A DNA stretch of 28,407 nt from NCBI GenBank assembly GCA_934541015.1, contig CAKTDC010000033.1:1-28407 (forward strand), read 5' to 3'. The notes under the pieces are model-generated. The model saw only the letters and a list, made by a program, of their open reading frames with translations, searched no databases and was not told where the DNA came from. Below are positions 6,357-16,171 of the stretch, one piece after another. Numbering within the stretch: position 1 is the stretch's first letter; each line of letters opens with the position of its first letter. Source of the stretch: an uncultured Luteimonas sp. Lineage in GTDB: Bacteria > Pseudomonadota > Gammaproteobacteria > Xanthomonadales > Xanthomonadaceae. Position numbers and translations under genes: made by a program.

Positions 6357-8843
6357 TCAGAAGCGGACATTCACGCTCAACCAGATGCTCCGCGCCTTGT
6401 CCTTGTTGTTGTAGTGGTCGTAGTACAGCACCTCGTTGGTCCCGTCCTCGTAGGTGCCGTCGCCGTTGAGGTCGCGGAATTCGGTGTCGTAGGTGGTGAA
6501 GTCGCGGTCGAGCAGATTGTTGATGCGCGCATTGAGCGTGACCATGTCGTTGATCGCATACGAACCGCCCAGGTGCAGCACGGTGTAGTCCTTGAAGTAC
6601 AGGGCTTCGCCGGTGACCACGTGCTGGTCGCGATAGCGTTTGGAGATCGACTGCGCGGTCAGGAACAGCTTGATCCCGTCGGAGGCCTGCCAGTCCAGGG
6701 TGGCGTTGGCCATGTGCCGGGCGGTGTCGGTGAGCGGCTGGCCGGCGTCGGCGCCGCTCTTCTGCTCGCTGTCGGTGAAGGTGTAATTGCCGCGCAGGCC
6801 GAAGGCATCGCCGATCCGCCAGCGGCCGGACAACTCGGCGCCCTGGATGACCACCTTGTCGATGTTGGTGGTACGGCTGCTGGTGGCATAGCCCAGGTCG
6901 CCATAATCGCCGGTATCCGCGCAGGGCTGGCTCAGGCCGGGGCCGCAGGGCTGGTTGGCGATCTTGTCGTCGAAGGTGTTGTGGAACACCGTGGCGTTGA
7001 AGCCGTGTCCGTCCGGATGCGACCAGTACGTGGCCAGCTCGTAGCTGGTGCTGGTTTCCGGCTGCAGGTTCGGATTGCCGAACATCGGCGAGGTGCCCTG
7101 GCCGCCGAAGCCGGTCACGCCGTCGTAGAGCTGGGTGGTCTTGGGCGTCTTGAAGCCGGTGCTGGCGCCACCCTTGACGGTCCAGCGGTCGTTGACGGTG
7201 TAGACGCCGTACAGGCGCGGGCTGAGGTGGCTTCCGAACACCTCGTGGTCGTCGTAGCGCAGCCCGGCGGTGATCGACAGCGGTGCGATCACCGTCCAGG
7301 TGTCCTCGGCGAACAGCGAGACCATGTTGTGGTCCTGCACGCCGCCGGGCGTGCCGGCTTCCATGCCGAACACGCCGTCGGTCAGTTCGCCGCGGATGAC
7401 CTGGGCGCCGACCACGGCGACGTGCTCGCCCCTGGCCTGGTATGGGATCTCGAGCTTGGCGTCGAGCGTGTACTGCGCGCTCTCCATCGTGCGCTGCGGA
7501 CGCGGCAGGTAGCCGAGCAGCTGCTGGTACTGCGCGTCGCTCAACTGCGCGCGCAGGATCTCGAGCTTCTGCGCCTCGGACTGGTTGTTCCAGGCGTTGG
7601 AATTGCGATAGCCCATCGCCGCGCTGGGGGCGCAATAGCCGCTGCCGCCGACGGTGCCGCCCAGTCCGGTGCAGGCACTGTTCCAGATCTGCTGCAGCGC
7701 CTGGCGCTCGTCCACGGTGAAGGGCAGGGTGCGGCCCTCGTTGGTGGTGGCCACGTGCGAGAGAGAGACGAAGCTGTTGCCGAAGTTCCAGCTGCCCTCG
7801 TGCGTGAGCGACCAGCTGTCGCGGGTGAACTCCTGCGTCGGCGCATAGCCGGCGCGGGGCTCGACGCGGCCGGTGTTGCCGATGCGCAGCACCGCGCCGT
7901 AGTTGTCCACGGTGCCGACCGGATACTCCTCGACGCCGCTGTCGTTGAGCTTGATCGCGTTGTCGTATTCCTGGCGCGAGACGTCGTAGTCGAAGGTCAG
8001 CGTCTGGCTGTCGCTGGGCGTCCAGGTCAGGCTGATGCCGGCGGCCTTGTTGGTGTTGTCGACGGTTTTGCCGCCGCCGCCGAAGCCGAGCGAGCGGTCG
8101 TGGATCTCGCCGGCGGGATCGGCCACCGGCGCGTAGACCGGATTGGAGGCATCGCGCTCGTACCAGCTGCCGCGCGCGGCGAGGTTGAGCTTGCCGGGCA
8201 CCAGCGGGCCGGTGACGAAGAAGTCGGCGGTGGTGTCGTCGCCGTAGTCGTCGTTGGTCTCGAAGGTGCGCCCGACCGTCGCCGAACCGCTCCAGGCGTC
8301 GACCACGCGCTTGGTGATGATGTTGATCACGCCGCCCATGGCGTCGGCGCCGTAGAGGGTGGACATCGGGCCGCGGATCACCTCGATGCGCTCGATCGCG
8401 TCCATCGGCGGGATGTGGTTGAACTGGTTGCCGCCGAAGTTGTTCGGGTAGATGTCGCCGTGGTTGTTCTGGCGCTTGCCGTTGATCAGGATCAGGGTGT
8501 AGTCCGAGCCCATGCCGCGCATCGAGATGCTGCCCTGGCCGGTCTTGTCGCGGGTCTCGCCGATGTCCACGCCCTCCAGGTCGCGCACCGCGTCGAGCAG
8601 GGTCATGTACGGGCGCTGCGCCAGGTCCTCCGGGGTGATGACGCTGATGCTGGCCGGGGCATCGGTGAGCTTCTGCTCGAAGCCGGCGGCGGTGACGACG
8701 ACGGTCTCGAAGTTGCGGGCGTCGTCGACGGGCAGCGCTTCCTCGGCCACGGCCGGGAGCGACACCAGGGCGGAAATCGCAAGGGAAAGGATGGCGCGCG
8801 TGGGGGCGCGTCGCCCGGCAGTGCGGGCAGCGTGGGTCGCCAT
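6357..8843 (-). CDS. TonB-dependent outer-membrane receptor (ferric chelate type)
   Basis: The 828-residue protein has a signal peptide (cut near A-V-A-E, residue 33), a TonB-box-like stretch F-E-T-V-V-V-T-A (45-52), a plug domain (about 58-180, including D-A-P-A-S-I-S-V-I, S-M-R-G-M, R-I-E-V-I-R-G-P and L-Y-G-A-D-A-M-G-G-V-I-N-I-I-T-K) and a 22-strand barrel ending in a C-terminal Phe (S-V-N-V-R-F). Two Cys pairs (N-S-A-C...G-Y-C and N-Q-P-C...Q-P-C) lie in probable surface loops. The sequence is close to the CirA/FepA group, so a ferric siderophore or breakdown product is the likely ligand, but the substrate cannot be read off. A promoter overlapped by a Fur box lies 119-147 bases upstream, so iron repression is well supported. 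Confidence 0.93.
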   Translation of the reverse strand: MATHAARTAGRRAPTRAILSLAISALVSLPAVAEEALPVDDARNFETVVVTAAGFEQKLTDAPASISVITPEDLAQRPYMTLLDAVRDLEGVDIGETRDKTGQGSISMRGMGSDYTLILINGKRQNNHGDIYPNNFGGNQFNHIPPMDAIERIEVIRGPMSTLYGADAMGGVINIITKRVVDAWSGSATVGRTFETNDDYGDDTTADFFVTGPLVPGKLNLAARGSWYERDASNPVYAPVADPAGEIHDRSLGFGGGGKTVDNTNKAAGISLTWTPSDSQTLTFDYDVSRQEYDNAIKLNDSGVEEYPVGTVDNYGAVLRIGNTGRVEPRAGYAPTQEFTRDSWSLTHEGSWNFGNSFVSLSHVATTNEGRTLPFTVDERQALQQIWNSACTGLGGTVGGSGYCAPSAAMGYRNSNAWNNQSEAQKLEILRAQLSDAQYQQLLGYLPRPQRTMESAQYTLDAKLEIPYQARGEHVAVVGAQVIRGELTDGVFGMEAGTPGGVQDHNMVSLFAEDTWTVIAPLSITAGLRYDDHEVFGSHLSPRLYGVYTVNDRWTVKGGASTGFKTPKTTQLYDGVTGFGGQGTSPMFGNPNLQPETSTSYELATYWSHPDGHGFNATVFHNTFDDKIANQPCGPGLSQPCADTGDYGDLGYATSSRTTNIDKVVIQGAELSGRWRIGDAFGLRGNYTFTDSEQKSGADAGQPLTDTARHMANATLDWQASDGIKLFLTAQSISKRYRDQHVVTGEALYFKDYTVLHLGGSYAINDMVTLNARINNLLDRDFTTYDTEFRDLNGDGTYEDGTNEVLYYDHYNNKDKARSIWLSVNVRF

Positions 8844-8961
8844 GGGCGGATTGGCTCCAGAGTCAGGTTGGGAAATGGATACCCACGTCTCTGGCGGCTG
8901 CTGGACGGGTTCCGGAGATCGCGGCGGTGCGGCACCGCAGCACGATCTTCACGGCGGCGCC

Positions 8962-8990
8962 ATGGTAATGAGAGTCATTCGCAAAATCAA
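8962..8990 (-). promoter_or_regulatory. Promoter of the TonB receptor gene overlapped by a Fur box
   Basis: On the minus strand TTGATT (8990-8985) and TACCAT (8967-8962) are spaced by exactly 17 bases. The plus-strand 19-mer GGTAATGAGAGTCATTCGC (8964-8982) agrees with the Fur consensus GATAATGATAATCATTATC at 14 of 19 positions and covers the spacer and the -10. This is a classic iron-repressed arrangement. It leaves a leader of roughly 110 bases before the ATG at 8843. Confidence 0.75.
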
Positions 8991-9021
8991 CAGAAAAACA
9001 ACAAATCCGGCGGCGGGCCGG

Positions 9022-9354
9022 TCACTCCCGGTCGTCGCGGACCCAGATGCCGCCGTGCTCCAGCTTTACCGGGAACTTCGCCACCGGCACGTGGGCCGGG
9101 GCGCACAGCGCACGCCCGTCGCGCACGTCGAACTTCGCGCCGTGGAGGATGCATTCCACCGTGGCGCTGCCCGGGTCGAACTCCCCCGAGGACAGCTCGA
9201 ACTCCTCGTGGCTGCACAGGTCCTCGAGCGCGTAGAGGTCGCCGTCGAGGTTGAACACCACGATGCCGGCGCCGGTGACTTCGTCGAATGTGTTCTTCAT
9301 CTCGCCCGGAAGCAGTTCCCCGGACGGACACACGAAGGTCCAGGCCTCGCTCAT
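9022..9354 (-). CDS. Rieske-type [2Fe-2S] ferredoxin
   Basis: The 110-residue protein is a single Rieske domain. Its cluster ligands are C47-S-H49 and C68-I-L-H71, with 18 residues between the two motifs and G-A-K-F-D following, as in dioxygenase-type Rieske ferredoxins. No signal peptide or membrane segment is present, so it acts in the cytoplasm as an electron carrier. Its ATG (9354) overlaps the stop of the GNAT gene (ATGA), so the two are translated together. No dioxygenase subunit is nearby; its place behind the suf genes hints at a link to Fe-S metabolism, but its partner is unknown. Confidence 0.9.
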   Translation of the reverse strand: MSEAWTFVCPSGELLPGEMKNTFDEVTGAGIVVFNLDGDLYALEDLCSHEEFELSSGEFDPGSATVECILHGAKFDVRDGRALCAPAHVPVAKFPVKLEHGGIWVRDDRE

Positions 9355-9890
9355 GCCTGCCCTCCGGACAGCGGCTTTTCCAGGACCTCGAAGCGCAGGT
9401 CGTCGCGCAGCGGGATGCCGAAGCGCTCGTCGCCGTAGGGGAAGGGCTTGAACACGCCGGTGCGCCGGTAGCCGCGGCGTTCGTAGAATGCGATCAGCGC
9501 GTCGCGCACGTCGATCACCGTCATCCGCATCAGCGGCAGCCGCCATTCCTCCGCGACCACGCGTTCGGCCTCGGCCAGCAGGCGCTTGCCCAGTCCGCTG
9601 CCCTGCATGCCCGGCGCCACCGCGAACATGCCGAAATAGCCGGCACCGTCCTCTTCGGCGACGTGGGCGCAGGCCACCGGGCCGTCGGCGCCCTGGGCGA
9701 CGATGATCCGGCTGCGCGGGCGCTGCAGGTCGGCCAGGAGCACCTCGGGTTCGATGCGGCTGCCGTCGAGCAGATCGGCCTCGGTGGTCCAGCCGGCGCG
9801 GCTGGCGTCGCCGCGGTAGGCGGAGGTGACCAGCGCGACCAGGGCGGGAACATCGTCCACGGTCGCGGGGCGGAGGGTCGGCGTGTGCAT
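9351..9890 (-). CDS. GNAT family N-acetyltransferase
   Basis: The 179-residue product opens L-R-P-A-T-V-D-D-V-P-A-L, the usual GNAT beginning. It has motif A at 88-107 (M-F-A-V-A-P-G-M-Q-G-S-G-L-G-K-R-L-L-A-E), where Q-G-S-G-L-G binds the acetyl-CoA pyrophosphate. A-F-Y-E-R-R-G-Y-R-R-T-G-V-F follows as motif B. The substrate cannot be inferred. The gene lies 337 bases after sufS, across a hairpin element, and overlaps the Rieske gene by 4 bases. It may be read from the suf promoter or on its own; no clear separate promoter was found. Confidence 0.9.
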   Translation of the reverse strand: MHTPTLRPATVDDVPALVALVTSAYRGDASRAGWTTEADLLDGSRIEPEVLLADLQRPRSRIIVAQGADGPVACAHVAEEDGAGYFGMFAVAPGMQGSGLGKRLLAEAERVVAEEWRLPLMRMTVIDVRDALIAFYERRGYRRTGVFKPFPYGDERFGIPLRDDLRFEVLEKPLSGGQA

Positions 9891-10227
9891 GCGCCAATTC
9901 TAGGGAAAGTCGGGGCAATCTGCGCCTGGGCGTTATTCCCGCGCAGGCCGGAAGCGCTCTGCAGCGGACGAATGTCCGGTCATCCATGGGCCTGTGTTTT
10001 CGATAGCCAGAAAACCTCCGAACAACTGGCTTTTGATCGTCATTCCCGCCTTCGCGGGATGACGGTCGTTGTTCAGAGGTTCCCTGGACGCCCATGGGCC
10101 CCTCCTACAACGGCGGTTGCCCGGGGCTCCTCCCGGGGTCCTCGCACGATGACAGGGACGGATACCGGCCCGACCCGGCCCCTCGGAGGAATGCCGTCCC
10201 CCCGGCCGCGGATCGCCCGTCGTCCGG
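9891..10227. other. Intergenic stretch between sufS and the GNAT gene
   Basis: This 337-bp gap has no supported gene. Its centre is an 81-bp nested hairpin element (10007-10087). The flanks (9891-10006 and 10088-10227) show GC-rich sequence with CCCATGG words on both sides of the hairpin, possibly the outer ends of a slightly larger element. No clear promoter for the GNAT gene was seen. Confidence 0.6.
10007..10087. repeat. Nested hairpin element, REPIN/MITE-like
   Basis: The outer arms, 10007-10026 and 10068-10087, are inverted repeats agreeing at 17 of 20 positions. Inside them, 10038-10064 is a REP-like hairpin (CGTCATTCCCGC / GCGGGATGACG), a relative of the element at 3946-3961. As RNA the whole element can fold into one long stem. 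It lies just downstream of sufS and could end or protect the suf transcript. Confidence 0.7.
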
Positions 10228-11574
10228 TCAGCCCAGGAGGCCGCGGACCTTGCGCAGGGCGGCGACGAAGGCATCGATCTCCGCGTGCGTGTTGTAGAAC
10301 GCGGCCGAGGCGCGGCAGGTGGCGGCGACGCCGAAGAACTGCAGCAGCGGATGCGCGCAGTGCTGGCCCGAGCGCACCGCCACGCCTTCCAGGTCGAGCA
10401 GGGTGGCCAGGTCGTGCGCGTGCGCGCCCTCGACCAGGAACGACACCACCGCCGCCTTCTCCGGCGCGGTGCCGATGATGCGCAGGCCCTCGACCTCGCG
10501 CAGCGCTGCGGTCATGTAGGCCAGCAGTTCCGCTTCGCGCGCGGCGATGTTGGCCATGCCGATGCCTTCGAGGTAGTCCACCGCGGCGCCCAGGCCGACG
10601 AAGCCGGCGATGTTGGGCGTGCCCGCCTCGAACTTGTGCGGCGGGTCGTTGAACACGGTGCCGTCGAAGCTGACCTCGCGGATCATCTCGCCGCCGCCGA
10701 TGAAGGGCGGCATCGCCTGCAGGTGCTCGCGCCGCGCCCACAGCGCGCCGGTGCCGGTCGGGCCGCACATCTTGTGGCCGGTGAAGGCGTAGAAGTCGCA
10801 GCCGATCGCGGCCACGTCCACCGGCCGGTGCGGCACCGCCTGCGAGCCGTCGACCACGGTGACGATGCCGCGCTTGCGCGCCTCGCGGCAGATCTCGCGC
10901 ACCGGATTGACCGTGCCGAGCACGTTCGAGGTGTGGGTGACGGCGAGCAGCTTCACGTCCGGCGTCATCGCGCGCCGCAGCGCGTCGAGGTCGAGCGCGC
11001 CCTCGGGCGTGATCTCCGCGACCCGGATGCTGGCGCCGGTGCGCTGCGCGACCAGCTGCCAGGGCACGATGTTGGCGTGGTGCTCCATGCGCGAGACCAG
11101 GATCGTGTCGCCGGCCTTCAGCCGCGGCAGCGCCCACGAGTAGGCGACCAGGTTGACCGCGAAGGTGGTGCCGCTGCACAGGACCAGTTCGTCCGCGCGG
11201 ACGCCGAGGAAGCGCGCGAGCTTCTTCCGCGAGGCCTCGTAGGCCTCGGTGGCCTCGCTGCCGAGCTGGTGCACGGCGCGGCTGACGTTGGCGTTGTGCC
11301 GCCGGTAGAAGGCGTCCACCGCCTCGATCACCGCCGCCGGCTTCTGCGAGGTATTGGCGCTGTCCAGGTAGACCAGCGGCTTGCCGTGGACTTCGCGCTG
11401 CAGCAGCGGGAAGTCCGCACGCACGCGCGCCCAGTCGACCGCCTCTGCTCCTTCTCCCGCCTGCGGGGCAGGGTTTGGGGGCTCTGCTGCTGGCGTCGCC
11501 TGCGCCGCCTTTGCTCCTTCCCCCGATTGCGGGGGAAGGTCGGGATGGGGGTGCGCGGGGTTCGTCGCGCTCAT
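10228..11574 (-). CDS. sufS: Cysteine desulfurase SufS
   Basis: The 448-residue protein is a PLP-dependent class II cysteine desulfurase, which releases sulfur from cysteine for Fe-S assembly. The PLP lysine is K268 (F-T-G-H-K-M-C-G-P-T-G-T-G) and the catalytic cysteine is C406 (R-S-G-Q-H-C-A-H-P); H165 of E-H-H-A-N stacks on PLP. The usual SufS start aligns at about residue 46 (V-D-W-A-R-V-R-A-D-F-P-L-L). The preceding 45 residues are rich in P, G, A and E and come from two copies of a hairpin repeat. The ATG at 11574 overlaps the sufD stop (ATGA). The only later start near the core is GTG at residue 51, which would cut into conserved sequence. No SufE or SufU partner lies in the window. Confidence 0.95.
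   Translation of the reverse strand: MSATNPAHPHPDLPPQSGEGAKAAQATPAAEPPNPAPQAGEGAEAVDWARVRADFPLLQREVHGKPLVYLDSANTSQKPAAVIEAVDAFYRRHNANVSRAVHQLGSEATEAYEASRKKLARFLGVRADELVLCSGTTFAVNLVAYSWALPRLKAGDTILVSRMEHHANIVPWQLVAQRTGASIRVAEITPEGALDLDALRRAMTPDVKLLAVTHTSNVLGTVNPVREICREARKRGIVTVVDGSQAVPHRPVDVAAIGCDFYAFTGHKMCGPTGTGALWARREHLQAMPPFIGGGEMIREVSFDGTVFNDPPHKFEAGTPNIAGFVGLGAAVDYLEGIGMANIAAREAELLAYMTAALREVEGLRIIGTAPEKAAVVSFLVEGAHAHDLATLLDLEGVAVRSGQHCAHPLLQFFGVAATCRASAAFYNTHAEIDAFVAALRKVRGLLG
11443..11554. repeat. Two hairpin-repeat copies inside the sufS 5' end
   Basis: Two related copies (about 11443-11481 and 11509-11554) share the pattern T-GCTCCTTC-CCCG-x-TGCGGGG-AGG. The second contains a perfect 9-bp stem with a 4-base loop (11517-11538). 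They are read in frame as P-H-P-D-L-P-P-Q-S-G-E-G-A and P-N-P-A-P-Q-A-G-E-G-A. These peptides are typical of translated intergenic hairpin repeats of Xanthomonadaceae. Confidence 0.75.
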
Positions 11575-12850
11575 GCCGACAGCGCCTCCAGCGCCGCTTC
11601 GATCCGCGCTTCCATCGCCGCGCGCAGCACCTCGTCCTCCACAGCGGCCAGCGGCTCGCGGCAGAACGCGGCGGTCAGCAGCTGCCGCGCCTCCTCTTCC
11701 GGCAGTCCGCGCGAGCGCAGGTAGAACAGGGCGTTGGCGTCGAGCTGGCCGACGGTGGCGCCGTGCGCGGCCTGGACCTCGTCGGCGTGGATCACCAGCA
11801 CCGGCTGGGTGTCGATCTCGGCATTGGCCGAAAGCAGCAGGTTCTTGTTCGACAGCTGCGCATCGGTGCCGTCGGCGCCCTCGTGGATGGTGATGCCGCC
11901 GTGGAACACCGCGCGGCCGCGGCCGGCGCCGATGCCGCGCCACAGCAGCACGCAGCTGGTGTCGCGGGCGGCGTGCTCGATGCCCAGACGGGTGTCGATG
12001 TGGCTGCGCCCGGCGGCCAGCAGCACGCCGTTGGCCAGCAGCGACGCGCGCTCGCCCTCCAGCCGCACGTTGAGTTCGTGGCGCGACAGCGCGGCACCCA
12101 GCTCGAGGTCGATGCGCCGGTAGCGGGCCTCGGTGCCCAGCGTGGCATCGGTACGCGTGAACAGCGTGGCGCCGGCGGGCGCGTGCTGGACGCGCGCGTG
12201 TTCGAGCGTGGCGCCGTCCTCAACGGTGATGGCGAGCGTGCTGTTGTCGAGGTGGCGGTGCTCGCCGGTGGCCAGATGGTGTTCCAGCACGCGCAGCGAG
12301 GCGCCCGCGCCCAGCGCGATGCGGTGGCGCAGGTGCCAGGCCAGGTCCGGGCCGCTCTCTGCCGCATCCGCGCGTCCCGCGATCGGTGCACCGACGAACA
12401 CCAGGTGCACCGGCCGCTCCACCTGCGCCCCGGGCGCGACCCGCAGGCAGGCGCCATCGCGGGCCAGCGCGGCGTTGAGGCGCGCGAAGACTTCGTCGCC
12501 GGGAGCGACCCGGGCGTCACCGGCCGCGTCCGCAGCGGCGGCGATGTCGAGCGCTCCGGTCTCCAGCGTCAGCCCCGCGGGCAGCGCATCGGCGTGCGAC
12601 AGCGCCGTATCGAAGCGGCCGTTGACGAACACCAGGCGCGGCGCCGGAACGTGGGCCAGCACTTCGGGCGCAACGGCCGGGATGCTGCCGGTGACCCCGA
12701 AGCTGCGCCGCTCCAGGGCGCGCAGCGAGGTGTACTTCCAGCGCTCGCTGCGCGGTCCGGGCAGGCCCTCGCGCAGCGCGGCGTCGAGCAGGGCGCGGCG
12801 GCCGTCGTCGCCGTCGAACCCCGTGGCCAGCGAGTCGAGCAGGGCGTTGC

Positions 12851-12854
<4 letters not shown>
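11571..12854 (-). CDS. sufD: Fe-S cluster scaffold subunit SufD
   Basis: The 427-residue product is SufD, partner of SufB and SufC in the SufBC2D scaffold. It carries the N-terminal S-E-R-W-K-Y-T motif (36-42), a right-handed beta-helix core and the C-terminal segment D-E-V-Q-A-A-H-G-A-T-V-G-Q-L-D. H364 in it corresponds to the cluster-assembly histidine H360 of E. coli SufD; the nearby Cys of the E. coli protein is Ala here. Then follows F-Y-L-R-S-R-G-L. Start and stop codons overlap those of sufC and sufS by 4 bases, giving tight translational coupling. Confidence 0.95.
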
Positions 12855-13615
<761 letters not shown>

Positions 13616-13710
13616 GGGATTGGGGATTCGGGATTGGGGATTGGGAAAGGCGGGGGTCCGGGCTGCGGCGGGGATTTTTCAAATCCCCAATCCCCAATCC
13701 CGAATCCCGG
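13616..13710. repeat. Inverted repeat of GGGATT(C/G) heptamers between sufB and sufC
   Basis: The arm at 13624-13645 (heptamers GGGATTC and GGGATTG in series) is the reverse complement of 13687-13708, giving a stem of about 22 bp with a loop of about 41 bases. One arm touches the sufC start codon. Such GGGATT-heptamer repeats are a known kind of intergenic repeat in Xanthomonas-like genomes. In the suf mRNA the stem would hide the sufC start region. Confidence 0.8.
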
Positions 13711-13723
13711 GGTTGGCTCGGCG

Positions 13724-15184
<1,461 letters not shown>

Positions 15185-15198
15185 GGGCTGCCTGTCGT

Positions 15199-15660
15199 CT
15201 ATGCGTTGGCCAGGCGCGCTGGAATGCGCCGGGCAGGAAGGGGGGAGGGAGGAGGTGCGGCATCCTGGAGCATCTGCGCCAGGCTCACCGCGCGCAGCGC
15301 GTCGGCGACCACGTCGTTGATGCGCCGCCAGTTGGCGCGCACGCCGCACTGGTGGGAAATGCCGCATTCGCCGTGGTCGAGGCTGCATTCGGTCATCGCC
15401 AGCGGCCCTTCCATGGCCTCGACGATCTCGAACAGGCTGATCCGCCCGGCCGGGCGGGTCAGGCGGTAGCCGCCGCGCACGCCGCGGAAGCCTTCCACCA
15501 GCCCGGCCTGCGCCAGCGGCTTGAGCAGCTTGCTGACCGTGGGCACCTCAAGCCCGGCGCGTTCGGCCAGTTCGGCGGCGCTGAGCACGCAGTCCGGCTG
15601 GCCGGCCAGGACGGTCAGCACCACGGTCGCGTAGTCGGTGAGGCGGGTCACCCGGAGCAT
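15199..15660 (-). CDS. Rrf2 family Fe-S-sensing regulator of the suf operon
   Basis: The 153-residue protein is an Rrf2/IscR-like regulator. It has an N-terminal winged helix ([15 protein letters not shown], then [11 protein letters not shown] and G-G-Y-R-L). Three cysteines, C92, C99 and C105, with nearby His residues are arranged as in Fe-S-binding members. The family type is the SUF-system regulator that heads suf operons in gammaproteobacteria. The ATG at 15660 matches the family start; an in-frame GTG three codons earlier is possible. It most likely represses its own operon when clusters are plentiful. The C-terminal tail ([10 protein letters not shown]) is unstructured. Confidence 0.9.
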   Translation of the reverse strand: MLRVTRLTDYATVVLTVLAGQPDCVLSAAELAERAGLEVPTVSKLLKPLAQAGLVEGFRGVRGGYRLTRPAGRISLFEIVEAMEGPLAMTECSLDHGECGISHQCGVRANWRRINDVVADALRAVSLAQMLQDAAPPPSPLPARRIPARLANA

Positions 15661-15681
15661 TGGGGGCACGGTCGCTAAAGG

Positions 15682-15718
15682 GGACCAAAATTGTACGCTT
15701 TCCGTTGCCGCCGCTCAA
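15682..15718 (-). promoter_or_regulatory. suf operon promoter with candidate Rrf2 operator
   Basis: On the minus strand TTGAGC (15718-15713) and TACAAT (15695-15690) are spaced by 17 bases, a good sigma-70 promoter about 30 bases before the regulator ATG. An imperfect A/T-centred dyad, GGACCAAAATTGTACG (15682-15697 on the plus strand), covers the -10 and resembles the layout of IscR/SufR-type sites. The promoter is well supported; the operator is a guess from position. Confidence 0.65.
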
Positions 15719-15838
15719 TGCCGGGCCTGTATGACGCCTGTCAGGTGCGATGGCTGACGGGCCGCACTGGGTGCGCAGGGCAGGACAACGGACACTGGTC
15801 GCGTCCAATGACGGACGACAGACAGAGGGAGCAGCGCC

Positions 15839-16012
15839 ATGACCACGACCACCACCAACTTCCGTCCCGATTCCCGCACGCTGCTGCACGCGGTACTCGC
15901 TGCCGGGGGCGTGTGGCTGCTGTGGAAACTGGCGCGCACCGCCAGGGGCGTGTTCTGGACGCTCTTCGGCCTGGCGATGGCGGCGTTCTGGATCGGCTTC
16001 GGCCTCTGGTGA
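15839..16012 (+). CDS. Small membrane protein of unknown function (57 aa)
   Basis: This frame encodes M-T-T-T-T-T-N-F-R-P-D-S-R followed by two hydrophobic helices (about 16-31 and 37-57) separated by K-L-A-R-T-A-R-G. The ATG at 15839 has a strong GAGGGAG ribosome site at 15825-15831, 7 bases upstream. Codon third positions are GC-rich as in true genes here. A perfect GC hairpin follows 18 bases after the stop. No family is recognised. It is divergent from the suf operon and upstream of the SET gene. Confidence 0.65.
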   Translation: MTTTTTNFRPDSRTLLHAVLAAGGVWLLWKLARTARGVFWTLFGLAMAAFWIGFGLW

Positions 16013-16030
16013 GCGTGCGTGTCCGGCACG

Positions 16031-16053
16031 GCCGCCGCCCCGCGGGCGGCGGC
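16031..16053 (+). terminator. Perfect GC hairpin after the small membrane gene
   Basis: A 10-bp perfect stem (GCCGCCGCCC / GGGCGGCGGC) with a 3-base loop starts 18 bases after the stop at 16012. There is no T-run, so termination would be inefficient or factor-assisted. Confidence 0.4.
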
Positions 16054-16171
16054 GCCGGGAGCACCTCCAGCCAGCTGGGCGCCGGCAACCCCGGCCCGGG
16101 TGCATCGCGTCCGGGCCGCGCTCGTCGTCCCGTGCGACAATCCACGCTTCCCGCCACTCGCTCCGAGCCAG

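Noticed and set aside
6414..9254. 946-codon plus-strand open frame opposite the TonB receptor gene
   Set aside because: It is antisense to a clear receptor gene, has no family motifs, and is rich in the V/A/G/H/R mix produced by reading GC-rich genes backwards.
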